DNA of 64,000 nucleotides from Symbiodinium natans (GCA_905221605.1 CAJNDS010002284.1:87175-151174); one strand, 5' to 3'; positions 43,222 to 53,779 are shown, numbered from the stretch's first letter. Translations and numbers: made by a program. The notes: generated from the letters alone by a model not told the origin.

Positions 43222-44823
43222 TTACAATGATATGAACGACATACTCTTAAAGGAGACTTCATCAGAGGAAGAGAACGCCGAAGCTACCTTTGCTTTCTCG
43301 TGGCCTCCAGGGACCGAAGCGCCCGTGGCCATGAAGGTGTGGCGCATGCGCTGGAAGCAGTTGAAGCTGCTGTACCAGGTGAAGACCAAGCCGCTGCCGG
43401 CGGCCTTCGCGATGGCGGCATTCTCCTGGATGAACTTCGGCGACCAGGTGAGGAGCCAGGGAGCCTGGGTGGCCTTCACCAAGTCCAGCATGAAGGGGGG
43501 CTTGAAGAGGGCCTTCTTGGAGGCGACCCGGGCCGCGAAGCCATTCTCCCGCACGGCCGCAAGCACGATGTCCTTGTCCTCCCTCAGCTCCTCTGTCGCG
43601 TACTGCAAGGCCAGGCCATCGTTCTGCACAGCTGCCAGGACCATTTCTGGGTCGCTCTTCAAGTCGTCGGAAGCATGCTTCAAGGCAAAGCCGTTCTGGC
43701 GCAAGGCCGCGAAAACCACCCCCCGGTCGCGTCGTAATTCATCGGCCGCAAACTCCAAGGCAGTTCCGCACCTCTGCACAGCCGCGAGGACCACCTCTTT
43801 GTCTCGCTTCAGCTCCTCTGCGGCATGCTCTAAGGCAATGCCGCTCTTCTGCACGGCTCCGAGCACCAGCTGTTTGTCAAGCTTCAGCTCCTGGGCCACA
43901 TATTCTAAGGCGCAGCCGCTCTTCCGCAAAGCTGCGGCCACCACCTCCCTGTCACCCCGCAGTTTCCGGCATGCATACTTCAAGGCCGAGTGACTGGCTT
44001 GGACAGCTTCCAGCACAAACAGCTTGTCGGCCCGCAGCTCCTGGGCAGCATGTTCCAAGGCCAAGCCGCTCGTCTGCACAGCTGCCAAAACCACCTGCTT
44101 GTCGAGCTTCAACTCCTGGGCCACATGTCCCAAGGCGCCGCCGTTCTTCCGCACAGCTGTCAGAACGAACCCTTTGTCAACCTTCAGCTCCTGTGTGGCA
44201 TGCAGCAAGGCTTGGCCATTCTGCTCCACAGCTGCCAAGACCACCTCCCTGTCGCCCTGCAGCTGCGCAGCTGCGTGCTCCAGCGCAAGGCCACTCTTCC
44301 GAACCGCCTCCAACACAAACCCCTTGTCAGTCTTGAGCCCCTGTGCCGCATGCAATAAGGCAGGGCCACTGTTCTGCACAGCTGCCAGGACCACTTCTTT
44401 GTCGCTCTTCAACTCATCGGCCGCATGCTCCAAGGCGCGACCGCGCTGCTTTACTGCTGTGAAAACCACTTTTTTGTCCCGCTTCAACTCGTCTGCAACA
44501 TGTTCTAACACGCCGCCGTTCTTTTGCACAGCTGCCAGCACTACGTCCTTGTCCTCCTTCAGCTCCTTTCTCGCAAACTTCAGGGCCAACCCATGGTTCT
44601 GCACAGCTGCCAGGACCACTTCTCGGTCGCTCCTCAAGTCGTCGGAAGCATGCTCCAAGGCGATGCCGCTCTGCCGCACGGCTGCCAAGACCACCTCTTT
44701 ATCCTGCTTCAATTCCTTGGCCACATATTCCAGGGCGCTGCCCTTGATCTGCACAGCTGCTAGTGCTTTTTGCCGCTTCGATTCCTCAGCAGCATGACAT
44801 GCTGGAGTCGGACAACGCTCCAT
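43222..44823 (-). CDS. DUF4116-like repeat protein, 533 aa, intronless
   Basis: One open frame starts with a short Cys-containing leader. It then has 17 consecutive 25-residue repeats (residues about 17-445), of the form [15 protein letters not shown] then AxELKxDKEV. This pattern matches DUF4116 repeats, known from dinoflagellates and some bacteria, with unknown function. The last repeat is degenerate ([19 protein letters not shown]). A non-repeat C-terminus follows, with [16 protein letters not shown] and a Ser-rich end. The alternating helices suggest a solenoid scaffold. No signal peptide or membrane helix. I used the first Met because the frame closes just upstream. Confidence 0.85.
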   Translation of the reverse strand: MERCPTPACHAAEESKRQKALAAVQIKGSALEYVAKELKQDKEVVLAAVRQSGIALEHASDDLRSDREVVLAAVQNHGLALKFARKELKEDKDVVLAAVQKNGGVLEHVADELKRDKKVVFTAVKQRGRALEHAADELKSDKEVVLAAVQNSGPALLHAAQGLKTDKGFVLEAVRKSGLALEHAAAQLQGDREVVLAAVEQNGQALLHATQELKVDKGFVLTAVRKNGGALGHVAQELKLDKQVVLAAVQTSGLALEHAAQELRADKLFVLEAVQASHSALKYACRKLRGDREVVAAALRKSGCALEYVAQELKLDKQLVLGAVQKSGIALEHAAEELKRDKEVVLAAVQRCGTALEFAADELRRDRGVVFAALRQNGFALKHASDDLKSDPEMVLAAVQNDGLALQYATEELREDKDIVLAAVRENGFAARVASKKALFKPPFMLDLVKATQAPWLLTWSPKFIQENAAIAKAAGSGLVFTWYSSFNCFQRMRHTFMATGASVPGGHEKAKVASAFSSSDEVSFKSMSFISL

Positions 44824-44914
44824 TCACTTCTACCTTTCGCACAACTGTATCACACGCTGCACACACACTGCAGCTACGAAAACCTCTTGCGCTTGTAACT
44901 TCTAGGCCCGTGTT

Positions 44915-45295
44915 TCATACCTACATACATACATACATGCGTGCATACATACATGCATATACTGATTTTTGGGCTCTGGAAACTTGTAAACGTAGATATT
45001 GGGGGGGGGGGGGGGGGCGAGCATATAGAGACACATATATATTACATATATACAATATTATACATATATACATATATACATATATACATACATATAACAT
45101 ATATTACATATATACATATATATACATATATACATATATACTATACTATATACATATATACATATATACATATATACATATATACATATATACATATATA
45201 CATATATACATATATACATATATACATATATACATATATACATATATACATATATACATATATACATATATACATATATACATATATACATATAC

Positions 45296-45335
<40 letters not shown>
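44915..45335. repeat. (ATACATAC)n, (CATATATA)n and (CA)n microsatellites
   Basis: A G-run at 45,001-45,017, then about 280 bp of CATATATA units and a (CA)n tail. Nothing supported from 45.4 to 45.9 kb. Confidence 0.95.
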
Positions 45336-45338
<3 letters not shown>

Positions 45339-45944
45339 TATCGATATCGCGCGGCAATCCATGTCAAGACGCTCCACTGAAATGCACAGGCAATCTAATG
45401 ACTAGTGCAGCTTAGTGGCCGCAGTCTCCAGCACGGTATCTGGTGACATCTAGCTCATCTGATGACTTACCATCTGCCATTGCGCAAGCTAGCTTGCATT
45501 TCGACGGGAGCCTTAGCCTTTTCTTCAGGAAGCAAACAGGACATCCCGGCACGAAAGGAGCTGAGACGAGCTCAGAAGCCCAATGCACAATTAAAATGGA
45601 CGAGAAGACAATGAGAAGACACAGACTTGACGAATAGCTGATGCACGTCAACTCCGTGACATTCAATCAGTAGCAGAAGACGTAGCCTCTACGACTAGCA
45701 TCGCGCTTGCTCATTGCTGGGAAATCCACCTAGCATAATTGCCAGCTGCAGGCCATTTAGACTTGAACAGAAGCATGCTCTGGTCTGGGCCCTGAAAACC
45801 CTCTCAGTCTGATCCTCTGAAGGCAAATAAGGGAACATATAAATAGCCCAAGGGCCTACTCCATTCATGCAGCCCCCCTTGAACTGGCTGCAGATGCATT
45901 AGGCATGCAGAAGCCCCCCCCGCCCCCCACGCCCCAAGAACCCA

Positions 45945-46235
45945 GAACGCTCTTATTGTGCCTGTCTTGGTGAAGGCTTTACATCATCATTTTGGTGGTG
46001 TTTTTGCGCACAACCAACCTCAACTCCCCAGAAGAAGATCCACATGGCAATCCGTCCCGTGCTGCTTGTGTCTGTGTGGCTGTGGGATGAACCTCGGGGT
46101 CGACAACTGCGGAGCCCGGCGTGCAGGCACCTGCAAGGCAGGCACTCTGCTCCAGTCGACTCCGCTCCCTACCGGATCAGACAGCAGTTCGAAGTACGAA
46201 GCCAATACTCGCCATGTATTCTTCGGGCGCGTTCG
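45945..46235. repeat. ~290-bp repeat flanking gene B copy 2 (3' side)
   Basis: From ACGCTCTTATTGTGCCTGTC to CCAATACTCGCCATG, this matches 51,485-51,780 with few changes. It lies on the other side of gene B copy 2. Confidence 0.85.
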
Positions 46236-46415
46236 ACAGCGCTCTACTAGACCCAACAAACCAGTTTGTTGCATCTCTTCGAGACACAAGAAGGCTGGCA
46301 AGGTTGTCTCCAGAAGATCTTTCGCTGAGAAACCACGATCAAAAATTGTGCAAAATCCACGACAGCAATTGACCCGTCGGCTCCAACATGTGTGGACGGC
46401 GGGACATTCTGCGCA

Positions 46416-47765
46416 TCACAATTCCATGATCGATCCAGAGTTGGAGTCATTAGAGCACTCAGCAGCATGCATGTTATCAATGAGCTCAAAGAGGCGATTG
46501 AACTCCTCGTTGGTGCATTTCTTGCAAATCACCAGGGCGTCCTTAATCTTCATGTCGAGAATCTTGTCCATCTCGTCGAAGCTGCCCATCTCCTCAACGA
46601 CAAGAGACTTGATGGTCTCCTGGTCCTCCACGCATGTCGCCTCAGCTTCTGATAGGGACAGGCCGGCAAGCCGCTTCCCGATGGTGATCGCCACCTCAGT
46701 CGTAGCCTGCCCAAAGTTCACAATGCCGGTGTTTGTGCAGAACTGGAGGCCCTTGAAGTCCTCACGCTCTTTCTCCAGGAGCACGGTCTGGAGCAGCTCA
46801 AACAAACACCAGGACCTCGTCAACGGCAAGGCCTTCTCATCCAAGATCATACAGGTCCCCTGAACAACGGGGCTGTGCAAGGCCAGGTAAAACGAGGATT
46901 CCTTGTGACTGGTGCCGAGCTCATGCGCGATTTGGTACTGGTTGTTGCTGAAAGCACAGATCCAGTACGAGATTGTTTGCCAGGAGGTCCCCTTCTGTCC
47001 TGACGTGACGTGCTCGGCATGACGTCTCAAAGCATCACACGTGTATGCGAACTTGGTGCCCCAGTAGTGAGACACGAACCAGGCGACTGAGGAGGGGCCC
47101 AGCAGCTCGGCAAGAGACAACTTCACATGAAATGTCAAAGGCTGGACAATGTTGGAGTCGATGTAATACAAGTTCCGATCCCGTATGTACTGCTGAAACT
47201 GCTGCATCAAGTCGAAGATCTGGTAAGCCGTGAGCGCACGATCAGGACCCTTCTTGCATGCCACCGGGTTCGGGTTCCGACGCTGGAGGTCCCTTAGGAA
47301 GACCTGGATGGACTGATGTATGGGTGACGGTTTCTCTCGCACGTACCTCAAAAGCCAAGCCACAACGCAGCCAAAAACGCAACCCGAGAGCGCCACTCCA
47401 GTCCCACCCCAAGTTCGGAATGTTGGCTCGCTCTGCAGGTTGGCAAGAACCAGCAGGGGGGCTGAAACCAGCAGAAGGACCTTTCTTGTTGTATTGGATT
47501 CTATTGAGTTGCCACATGTCCCGCAACAAGCAACTTGAGCGAAGGTCTGGGTGCTTGAAGAGCCTGCGGGATCGGGGGGGGGTCGACGGGCTTTCAACAA
47601 ACTCACCGGAAAGCTCGTTTCCAAAAAAACCTCCAGCGACGGAGGCCACGAGGAGCACAGGAATGCCGCGGAGTAAATCAGTGTGTACGACGCAACGAGC
47701 GTATCGCAGCACAAAGTAACCTCGGCTGCCCCTATGTCCCCACAGTAAGCAGAACAGCGTCGGTC
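46416..47765 (-). CDS. Gene B copy 2, C-terminal part: membrane helices plus TIR-like domain
   Basis: The stop is at 46,416. The frame has helices RGIPVLLVASVAGGFFGN, KVLLLVSAPLLVLANL and GVALSGCVFGCVVAWLL, then the WFVSHYWG, SNNQYQIAHELG and TRSWCLFELLQT domain, as in copy 1. A run of nine C/G near 47,574-47,582 (eight in copy 1) shifts the frame between the first helix and the rest. This is a homopolymer and may be a sequencing error. The C-terminal tail differs from copy 1 in the last 12 residues (NSGSIMEL). Confidence 0.7.
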   Translation of the reverse strand, partial: DRRCSAYCGDIGAAEVTLCCDTLVASYTLIYSAAFLCSSWPPSLEVFLETSFPVSLLKARRPPPDPAGSSSTQTFAQVACCGTCGNSIESNTTRKVLLLVSAPLLVLANLQSEPTFRTWGGTGVALSGCVFGCVVAWLLRYVREKPSPIHQSIQVFLRDLQRRNPNPVACKKGPDRALTAYQIFDLMQQFQQYIRDRNLYYIDSNIVQPLTFHVKLSLAELLGPSSVAWFVSHYWGTKFAYTCDALRRHAEHVTSGQKGTSWQTISYWICAFSNNQYQIAHELGTSHKESSFYLALHSPVVQGTCMILDEKALPLTRSWCLFELLQTVLLEKEREDFKGLQFCTNTGIVNFGQATTEVAITIGKRLAGLSLSEAEATCVEDQETIKSLVVEEMGSFDEMDKILDMKIKDALVICKKCTNEEFNRLFELIDNMHAAECSNDSNSGSIMEL

Positions 47766-48059
47766 AGAAGATCTTCATCTCAACATGCAGTCAGCCACAA
47801 GGCTACGCACAATGCCCTGCTGACCCCCTCGATGATTCACTACCATCTCGCTCTACTCAGGCTCTACTATACATCTGCCTCAACATGCATGCTGTATGCT
47901 GCTGCCAAGTGCCCCCTTACCATTACGTATATTCCACATGGCTGCCAGCAGTTTGAGACTCTTGTATATAGACTCGCGTTGTGCAAAGTATAACAAAACA
48001 GCTCAAAATACGAAGCTCACTTAAGATACCAAACTCTCCGACTGCCCCTGACATCATCT

Positions 48060-48420
48060 GACATCATCTGGGCAGCCCCGGGAGGTGTCGGCACTGGCCA
48101 CCGCGTTGCCTTGTTCCTTAGTTCACCGATTAAAACCCAGCAGGCCATCCCATGCAAAACGCCGCCACACCCCGTGGCTCCCAGTGTAGGCTCCACCCCA
48201 ACTTCCTAAACGCATCCTCAAAATGTGGGCCAAGGTGCATCGAGGAGCTGGAGGCGATTTGGTCCGACGGACCTCGCCCGGTAGAGGAATTTGCCGGGCT
48301 TCGGCTTGCGGTCGAGCTGGTAGTGGCCTGGAGAGCTGGAGAGGGTACGGTTTGAGGCAAGTGTTTGCAAACAAAGCACAAGCTCTTCGGGCCTGTCTGG
48401 TAGAAGTAGATGGGAAAGGT
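48060..48420 (-). CDS. Gene B copy 2, middle exons
   Basis: Islands match copy 1: HYQLDRKPKPGKFLYRARS then VGPNRLQLLDAPW (about 48,230-48,335), and ELRNKATRWPVPTPPGA (48,060-48,130). The KRAEAFITTVQPHHFTARFG island extends from 48,370 to about 48,500. An 11-bp duplication, ACATCATCTG, occurs at 48,050-48,070. Confidence 0.5.
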
Positions 48421-48559
48421 GCCGAAGCGGGCCGTGAAGTGATGCGGCTGGACGGTGGTGATGAAGGCCTCAGCTCTCTTTCGTGGGGCGGGGCTGCCCC
48501 AACTGAGCCGATGGAGCCCCAAAGTAACACGCCACACTTTCTCTACACTGCGCAACAAA

Positions 48560-48842
48560 ACCCCCCTCCCTCTCGCTCTCTCCCTCCCTTCCCCCCCCTC
48601 TCTCTCTCTCTCCTTCTCCTTCTCCTTCTCCCTCTCCCTCTCCCTCTCCCTCTCCCTCTCCCTCTCCCTCGCACTCTCCACTCTCCCCTCTCCCTCTCTC
48701 TGCTCCTCTCCACCTCTCAAGTTGCAAGAGTGCCTCTCTCACCTCTCCTCTTCCCTCTCTCCTCCTCCCTCTCCCTCTCCCTCTCCCTCTCCCTCTCCCT
48801 CTCCCTCTCCCTCTCCCTCTCCCTCTCTCTCTCTCTCGCTCA

Positions 48843-48881
<39 letters not shown>

Positions 48882-48920
48882 CTTTTTCTCTGGGCTCTCT
48901 CTCTAGGCTCTCTCTCCCTC
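48560..48920. repeat. (CT)n / (CTCCCT)n microsatellite in a gene B intron
   Basis: About 350 bp of CTCTCC and CTCT repeats, an expansion of the 65-bp tract in copy 1. Confidence 0.95.
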
Positions 48921-48949
48921 TCTCTTGGTCTCCCTTTTCATTTTTGAAG

Positions 48950-49228
48950 CAAAAGGTCTCAAAAGAACTCGCCGAGTTGCCGTCCAGTCTCCGTTCTCTG
49001 AGGGCTTGGAGGAGATGTCTGCAATGTGCACCTGCAGAGCAAGAGGGAATGTCTGTGCTCGTTTGGTCTTAAGGGGGGGCCACTGGGGTGCACCCCTGTG
49101 ACAAAAAAATCTGGCGTGCTGGGCACCTTCCGCCCGGAGATGCTCAGACTGCACCCAGGCTCGACGAAGTAGGCCATCTGATACCACAAGAGGACCCACC
49201 CAAGGAGGTAGCAGAGGCAGAGACCAAC
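48950..49228 (-). CDS. Gene B copy 2, transmembrane exon and following cytosolic exon
   Basis: The first island continues the ectodomain frame: GLCLCYLLGWVLLWYQMAYF, then VEPGCSLSISGRKVPSTP. The second, after ccttaag| at 49,068, reads TKRAQTFPLALQVHIADISS then KPSENGDWTATRR. In copy 1 these are one open frame. Here they are out of frame, so either a short intron or an indel separates them. Confidence 0.55.
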
Positions 49229-49343
49229 CTTGTGGACGAAATGAACCCTAAATGCGTTTACTTATGGTTCATATACCTTAGTAGGGATATAGTAGTCGAG
49301 GGTATATGACCCCAATTTTAGGGTTCATTGGTCACGAAGGAAC
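49229..49343 (-). mobile_element. Introner-like intron: 112-bp TIR element with 3-bp target duplication
   Basis: Absent from gene B copy 1, which runs ATCGTTGGTC uninterrupted. Here 112 bp (49,229-49,340) are inserted, flanked by AAC on both sides (GTT on the coding strand). The ends are imperfect inverted repeats (CTTGTGGACGAAATGAACCC and CCTTCGTGACCAATGAACCC), both continuing into TAAA. On the coding strand the duplicated GTT supplies the GT donor and the element ends in CAAG. Removing 115 nt restores the copy 1 frame (GQIV|GLCLC). Confidence 0.8.
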
Positions 49344-50459
49344 GATCTGACCAGCGTTCGCGGCCCGGGTGTTGCAGTCGTCTCGGGCTTGGTTGGGCTC
49401 TTCCCAAACAAAGTCGCACTGTTGGCAAGCTCCCGTTCCACCGGGGCTGAACTGTCCAAGCGGACAGCGAACATAGACCTCTGCAACTTGGGTCACCTGA
49501 TCCGCCGCAAGCAAACACCACGAACTGGGAGATGGCTCGCACCAGCATGCGCTGTACGTGCCAGGTGGCAATCTGTCCTCAGCGACTTGGCCGAAATTGT
49601 AGAGGAATTTCGTAGAAGACTGAACTGCCTCTACCCAGACCCATGGTCCTTCAGTGCTTCCGCAGTCTTTTTGGATGCTTAGGACACTGTTGGATCTGAT
49701 CCCCACTCCTGACAACTCGACCTCGAAGACGTCGCCGATGGTAGCGAGCATCGGCACTTCCTTCCTAAAGGGCCCGTGCCAAGTCATCTGTCCGGCAGAC
49801 ACATTGAAGTCGGAAAGAGACTCACAGGCACCTTCCGTATCATTCTGACACCAGCAGAGGGTGTACATACCAGGATCCTGGCCAGCCATCCACTTCCGTC
49901 CGGGAAGGGAGGTGTCCAAGTAAGCCCCGGTCCAGTCGGGATTCCACTGAAACCGGAACTTCTCAGCATAAGACTGCGACGTTTCTGCCTCCACATCAGC
50001 GCACGTGGCGGCGGGCGTCACCTGGAACAGCGACGTCACCATGGAGAGGCCAAATGAGTTCGTGGTTGTCGCAAAGCATCGGTTCCGCCCTGACACGCAG
50101 CTCTGCTTGTGCTGACTGCCGGGGCCGACGACATGCAAGGTTCCAAGCCTTGGATCCAAGATTAGCAGAAATTGCGGCTTAAGCTCTAAGACTTGGCACC
50201 CTCTGGCATCCATAGCATTCCATGGCCATAACCCTCTCTCATGGTAACACACAAGCCTTCTCATCGCCTCACTACACTTGACACGTGAAGCCTGACTGCA
50301 GCGAAACACCAGGGAGCCTTTGACCCGCGGCTCCGGCAGCAAAGTCGGCCGGACTGCAACGACAGACGGCGTGGGCGCCTCAAGCAGAATTCGCTTGAGC
50401 TCTTTAAAGGTCCAGGCATTGGCGCGCAGGGATACCTCTTTTAAGGTCTTCGCCAATTG
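49344..50459 (-). CDS. Gene B copy 2, main ectodomain exon
   Basis: An open frame starts after attgtcag|CAA with QLAKTLKEVSLRANAWTF. It runs through CHVVGPGSQHKQSC-like Cys-rich sequence, FRFQWNPDWTGAYLDTSLPG, CWCQNDTEGACESL, ELSGVGIRSNSVLSIQKD, CACWCEPSPSSWC-like segments and CPLGQFSPGGTGACQQC. It ends at GQI/V beside the introner. Many Cys pairs mark it as secreted. The last motif resembles ephrin-receptor-like (GCC2/GCC3) repeats. This copy is intact where copy 1 is damaged. Confidence 0.7.
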
Positions 50460-50518
50460 CTGACAATACGTATCTAGGGCCGTATCTAGGTGCTGTAGGG
50501 GCGGAGGCCTGGTTCCAC

Positions 50519-50689
50519 AAAGCCATGCGTCTCGTTGAGGGTAGCTCTCAGGTTCTGCAGCGACATATATCGGCAAAGACGCGGGCCACCCCTGTCTTGG
50601 CACGGGATGAGGCCCCGTGACTCCAAATCAGTCTCGTCACAGCAGAAGTCGAGCCCTCCTCCGCACATCCTCCACCCACACCTCATGGG
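50519..50689 (-). CDS. Gene B copy 2, exon 2
   Basis: Starts after gctactctgag|CCC and reads PMRC, MCGGGLDFCCDE, CQDRGGPRLCRYMSLQ, NETHGF. It joins phase 0 to exon 1. The next intron (50,460-50,518, 59 bp, GT...AG) would join NETHGF to QLAKTL in frame. Confidence 0.6.
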
Positions 50690-50760
50690 CTCAGAGTAGC
50701 AAAGCAGATAACAGAGAGGAAGATGGGGGGCTACAATCAAAGCCTCCTTCTCAAATTTAC

Positions 50761-51117
50761 AAGAAAGAGGGCAAGGTGGCTAGATGAACCTAGACACATC
50801 TTGAAGCCAGGAGGGCAGAGCACACGATCTCCCTTTCCAGCCCCCTTGCATCGCCACGTTGTAGTGTTGCCGTCTTGACAAATGGTGAGGTCCTCAACGC
50901 CACTGTCTACATCGAGCCAGGGACATACACCGGCATCGATTCGAAAGCAGGTGTCACAAGTCTCCGAAGAGCTCAGCAAGATAAGATCGTCGGCCGTGAC
51001 GTTGTCACCGCTAAACTGAAGGGAGCATGGACGTTTTGTCACGCATTCCCAAACTGGGAGGTCGCCGAGTGCAGTAGCAAGACCAGCCACCAACAGCCTG
51101 ACACGCCACAAGGACAT
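50761..51117 (-). CDS. Gene B copy 2, first exon: signal peptide and Cys-rich start
   Basis: Met at 51,117 begins MSLWRVRLLVAGLATALGD. Then follow WECVTKRPCSLQFSGDN, SETCDTCFRIDAGVCPW and CLGSSSHLALFL. It is 119 codons, as in copy 1. The intron begins GTAAATTT, a canonical GT donor, and is 71 bp long (50,690-50,760). Confidence 0.7.
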
Positions 51118-51484
51118 CGCGCGACTTGTCGGCACTTCCGTTGTGCTATGTTACGTACTTCGAGAGGGGGCTCTTCTGACTCTTCTGGAATCCACGACTC
51201 GCGCTCTTTAAAACCGATATGAGCCCATCACGGCTGCGGTGATGAGGGGTAGGGGTTGGCGGCATGCCTGTGCCCACGTGCGAAACTACACGAGCCACAG
51301 CGACGAAGCTCCGTTCTCTACTTCCGGCGGAGACAAAGCCCTCTCGAAGCACTTCTCCTCGCAGAAGTCCCCCCCCTGCCCCAAGAGCTACCCCATGCAC
51401 ATAGCCTTTTTACGTGGCACTGGGGCAAGGTCCTCGCGGATTCTAGGTTCAGGGTCAGAGCACGGCACATGGCCGGCTACAGAC

Positions 51485-51780
51485 AGGACCAGAACGCTCT
51501 TATTGTGCCTGTCTTGGTGAAGGCTTTACATCATCATTTTGGTGGTGTCTTTGCGCACAACCGACCTCAACTCCCCAGAAGAAGATCCACATGGCAACCC
51601 GTCCCATGCTGCTTGTGTATGCTTGTGTAGCTGATGAACCTCGGGGTCGACAACTGCGGAGCCTGACGTGCAGGCACCTGCAAGGCAGGCACTCTGCTCC
51701 AGTCGACTCCGCTGCCTACCCGGATCACACAAAAGTTCGAAGTACGAAGCCAATACTCGCCATGCGCCCTCGGCCCTTTC
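51485..51780. repeat. ~290-bp repeat flanking gene B copy 2 (5' side)
   Basis: Second copy of the block at 45,945-46,235, in the same orientation. Confidence 0.85.
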
Positions 51781-51799
51781 ACCATATTTGGCCGTCGAC

Positions 51800-52480
51800 C
51801 TTACAAGCTGCTGGGGCGCCTTCCGGGTGCAGAGTTTTCCCCGCTGTCGGAGATGTGCAGCGGCCTTGGGGTCGGGGGCGGGGGGGTCCGGGGTCGTGCA
51901 GCCTTTGCCTTCCATGACAGCCTGCTACTGGCACTGGCATGGGGCAGTAGTCGTGATCGCATCAGCAGTGGCGTACTTGCATTGGCAAAAAAGCGGATGC
52001 ACTGGTGCACAAGGAGCTATCGTGTCGATCTCAGATGTTTTGCCCGTCATGACCCTGCCTCGCTTTTCGATCACGCGATCTCTAAGGTGCCAACACCCGG
52101 GTCACGTGCGAACCGACAGCTTTGGCAGCTCCGCGGCCTCAGTCGGTAAAGGATCGAAGGGGTCGCCGAAAGGACCTAAAGACTTAGGGTTCAGCGTGAA
52201 ACCCCCGCCACGCTTTATTCTCACGATTAGAATCCTAGGGATAGTCGAATGGTTTGATCCCTCTCCTACGTCCTTACTTGGGTGTTGCAGTAGCTTGCCA
52301 GGGCGGAGGAAACCCAAGAGAATCCACAATCCGGGACAACCCTCACAAGCTGTTGCAAACTACGCGGAATAGCCTTGGACTCTTAGCCATTGATGAAACA
52401 GCGTTGTTCTTAGTCCAAGAGAGTCAAAAGCGAAGATGAGGATCTAAACCCGCGGTTTCTGGACCCCAGATTCATCTCGA
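51800..52480. other. No supported gene
   Basis: Several frames of 60-230 codons exist, but none shows domain motifs or consistent codon bias. Confidence 0.5.
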
Positions 52481-52484
52481 GGAT

Positions 52485-52660
52485 TCTCGCTGTATGTGCA
52501 GCCCTCGGCTTCTGAAGCTGCGACAAAGGTGATCCCAAAGTCAGTCAGCGCGCGCTGCGTTGCCCGTCGTCGCTAACCCAACACAGACCGGCTGAGCCTC
52601 TGTCCTCCCAGCGCACGCGCGCAAACGGGTTCAAAGCCTGTCGGCGCTGCGCGCTGTCAC
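52485..52660 (-). pseudogene. Decayed RCC1-like repeats downstream of the RCC1-like gene
   Basis: Beyond the stop at 52,661 the sequence still resembles the repeat at DNA level (GCGCACGCGCGCAAACGGGT, CTGCGTTGCCCGTCGTCGC, AACACAGACCGGCTGAGCC), with stops and indels. It looks like at least one lost repeat. Confidence 0.5.
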
Positions 52661-53779
52661 TCAAGGGACTCCAAAACAGATCAAGTCACCATCCGTCCTC
52701 ACAGCGCAGGTGTGAACCTTGCCTGCCGAGGCTGCAAGAACTGGCCCCAATTGTTGCGGCACATTGCATTCCCCCTTCGAATTGCGACCGAAGCAGACCA
52801 AGTGACCATCGACTCTCAGCGCGCACGTGCGAAAGTTGCATACTGAAACAGCCAAAACTGGTCCCAAATCTGCCGGCACATCGCATTGCCCGTCCGCAGT
52901 GCGTCCAAAGCAGACCAACTGACCATCTGCTCGCACTGTGCACGTGTGGACAATGCCTGCTGAAACTGCCAAAGCCGGCCCCAAGTCTGCAGGCACATTG
53001 CATTGTCCGTCAGCATTGCGTCCAAAGCAGACCAACCGACCATCCGCTCTCACTGCGCAGGTGTGATAGGTGCCTGCTGAAACTGATGAAGTTGGTCCCA
53101 AATCTGCTGGCACGTCGCATTGCCCGTCGAAGTTCAGGCCAAAGCAGACCAAGTGACCATCTGTTCTCACTGCACACGTGTGAGCATCGCCTGCCGAAAC
53201 GGCTAGAACTGGTCCCAAGTCTGTCGGCACATTGCACTGCCCGTCATAGTTAACTCCAAAGCAGACCAGCTGACCGTCTGTTCTCACTGCGCAGGTGTGA
53301 CCCTCGCCTACTGAGACCGACAAAACTGGCCCCAAATCGGCCGGCACATCACATTGCCCGTAAACCCGATTTCCGAAGCAAACAAGCCGGCCATCTGCTC
53401 GCACGGCGCACGTGTGAAAGCTACTTGTTGAAACTGCCAGAACTGGTCCCAAACCTGCCGGCACATCGCACTGACCGGTAGACGGCCTTGCTACACAGGC
53501 GTGAATACGATTACTGGAAGCGAGAGTCCTTCCGGCCATGGGCGAGGAGTCTGTGGCCATCAGCTGCACTTCCATCCTGAATGGCAGAGACCTGGCAGAT
53601 TCCATCGAAGGCGGTCCGGAAACCACATGGCCCAACATGGGTACGACCATGGCACGCTGCCGGGTGGGAGTGAAACATGGCATCAAAGTGCGCAACGTCC
53701 AGCAGAGAATGGCAAGTGCTGGGCCAACTGCAACCGTTTTGCAGAGCTGACATGTAAGTGGCACCCGCAAAGCTGCCAT
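52661..53779 (-). CDS. RCC1-like repeat protein
   Basis: Residues about 100-372 hold seven full and some partial 39-residue repeats of the form VLAVSAGxxHTCAVRADG, then LVCFGxNxDGQCDVPADLGP. This is the RCC1/alpha-tubulin-suppressor-like type (seven-bladed propeller), common in dinoflagellates. All repeats keep HTCAVR.DG and CFG. The last one (KVHTCAVRTDGDLICFGVP) ends at the stop. The N-terminal 90 residues (MAALRVPLTCQLCKTVAVG...) do not look like a typical leader. The true start may be an internal Met near MEVQLMATDSSPMAGRTLAS, or in an upstream exon. Confidence 0.75.
   Translation of the reverse strand: MAALRVPLTCQLCKTVAVGPALAILCWTLRTLMPCFTPTRQRAMVVPMLGHVVSGPPSMESARSLPFRMEVQLMATDSSPMAGRTLASSNRIHACVARPSTGQCDVPAGLGPVLAVSTSSFHTCAVRADGRLVCFGNRVYGQCDVPADLGPVLSVSVGEGHTCAVRTDGQLVCFGVNYDGQCNVPTDLGPVLAVSAGDAHTCAVRTDGHLVCFGLNFDGQCDVPADLGPTSSVSAGTYHTCAVRADGRLVCFGRNADGQCNVPADLGPALAVSAGIVHTCTVRADGQLVCFGRTADGQCDVPADLGPVLAVSVCNFRTCALRVDGHLVCFGRNSKGECNVPQQLGPVLAASAGKVHTCAVRTDGDLICFGVP

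Noticed and set aside
48130-49072. Ser/Leu- or Arg/Glu-repeat frames over the CT tract
   Set aside because: Microsatellite inside an intron of gene B copy 2.
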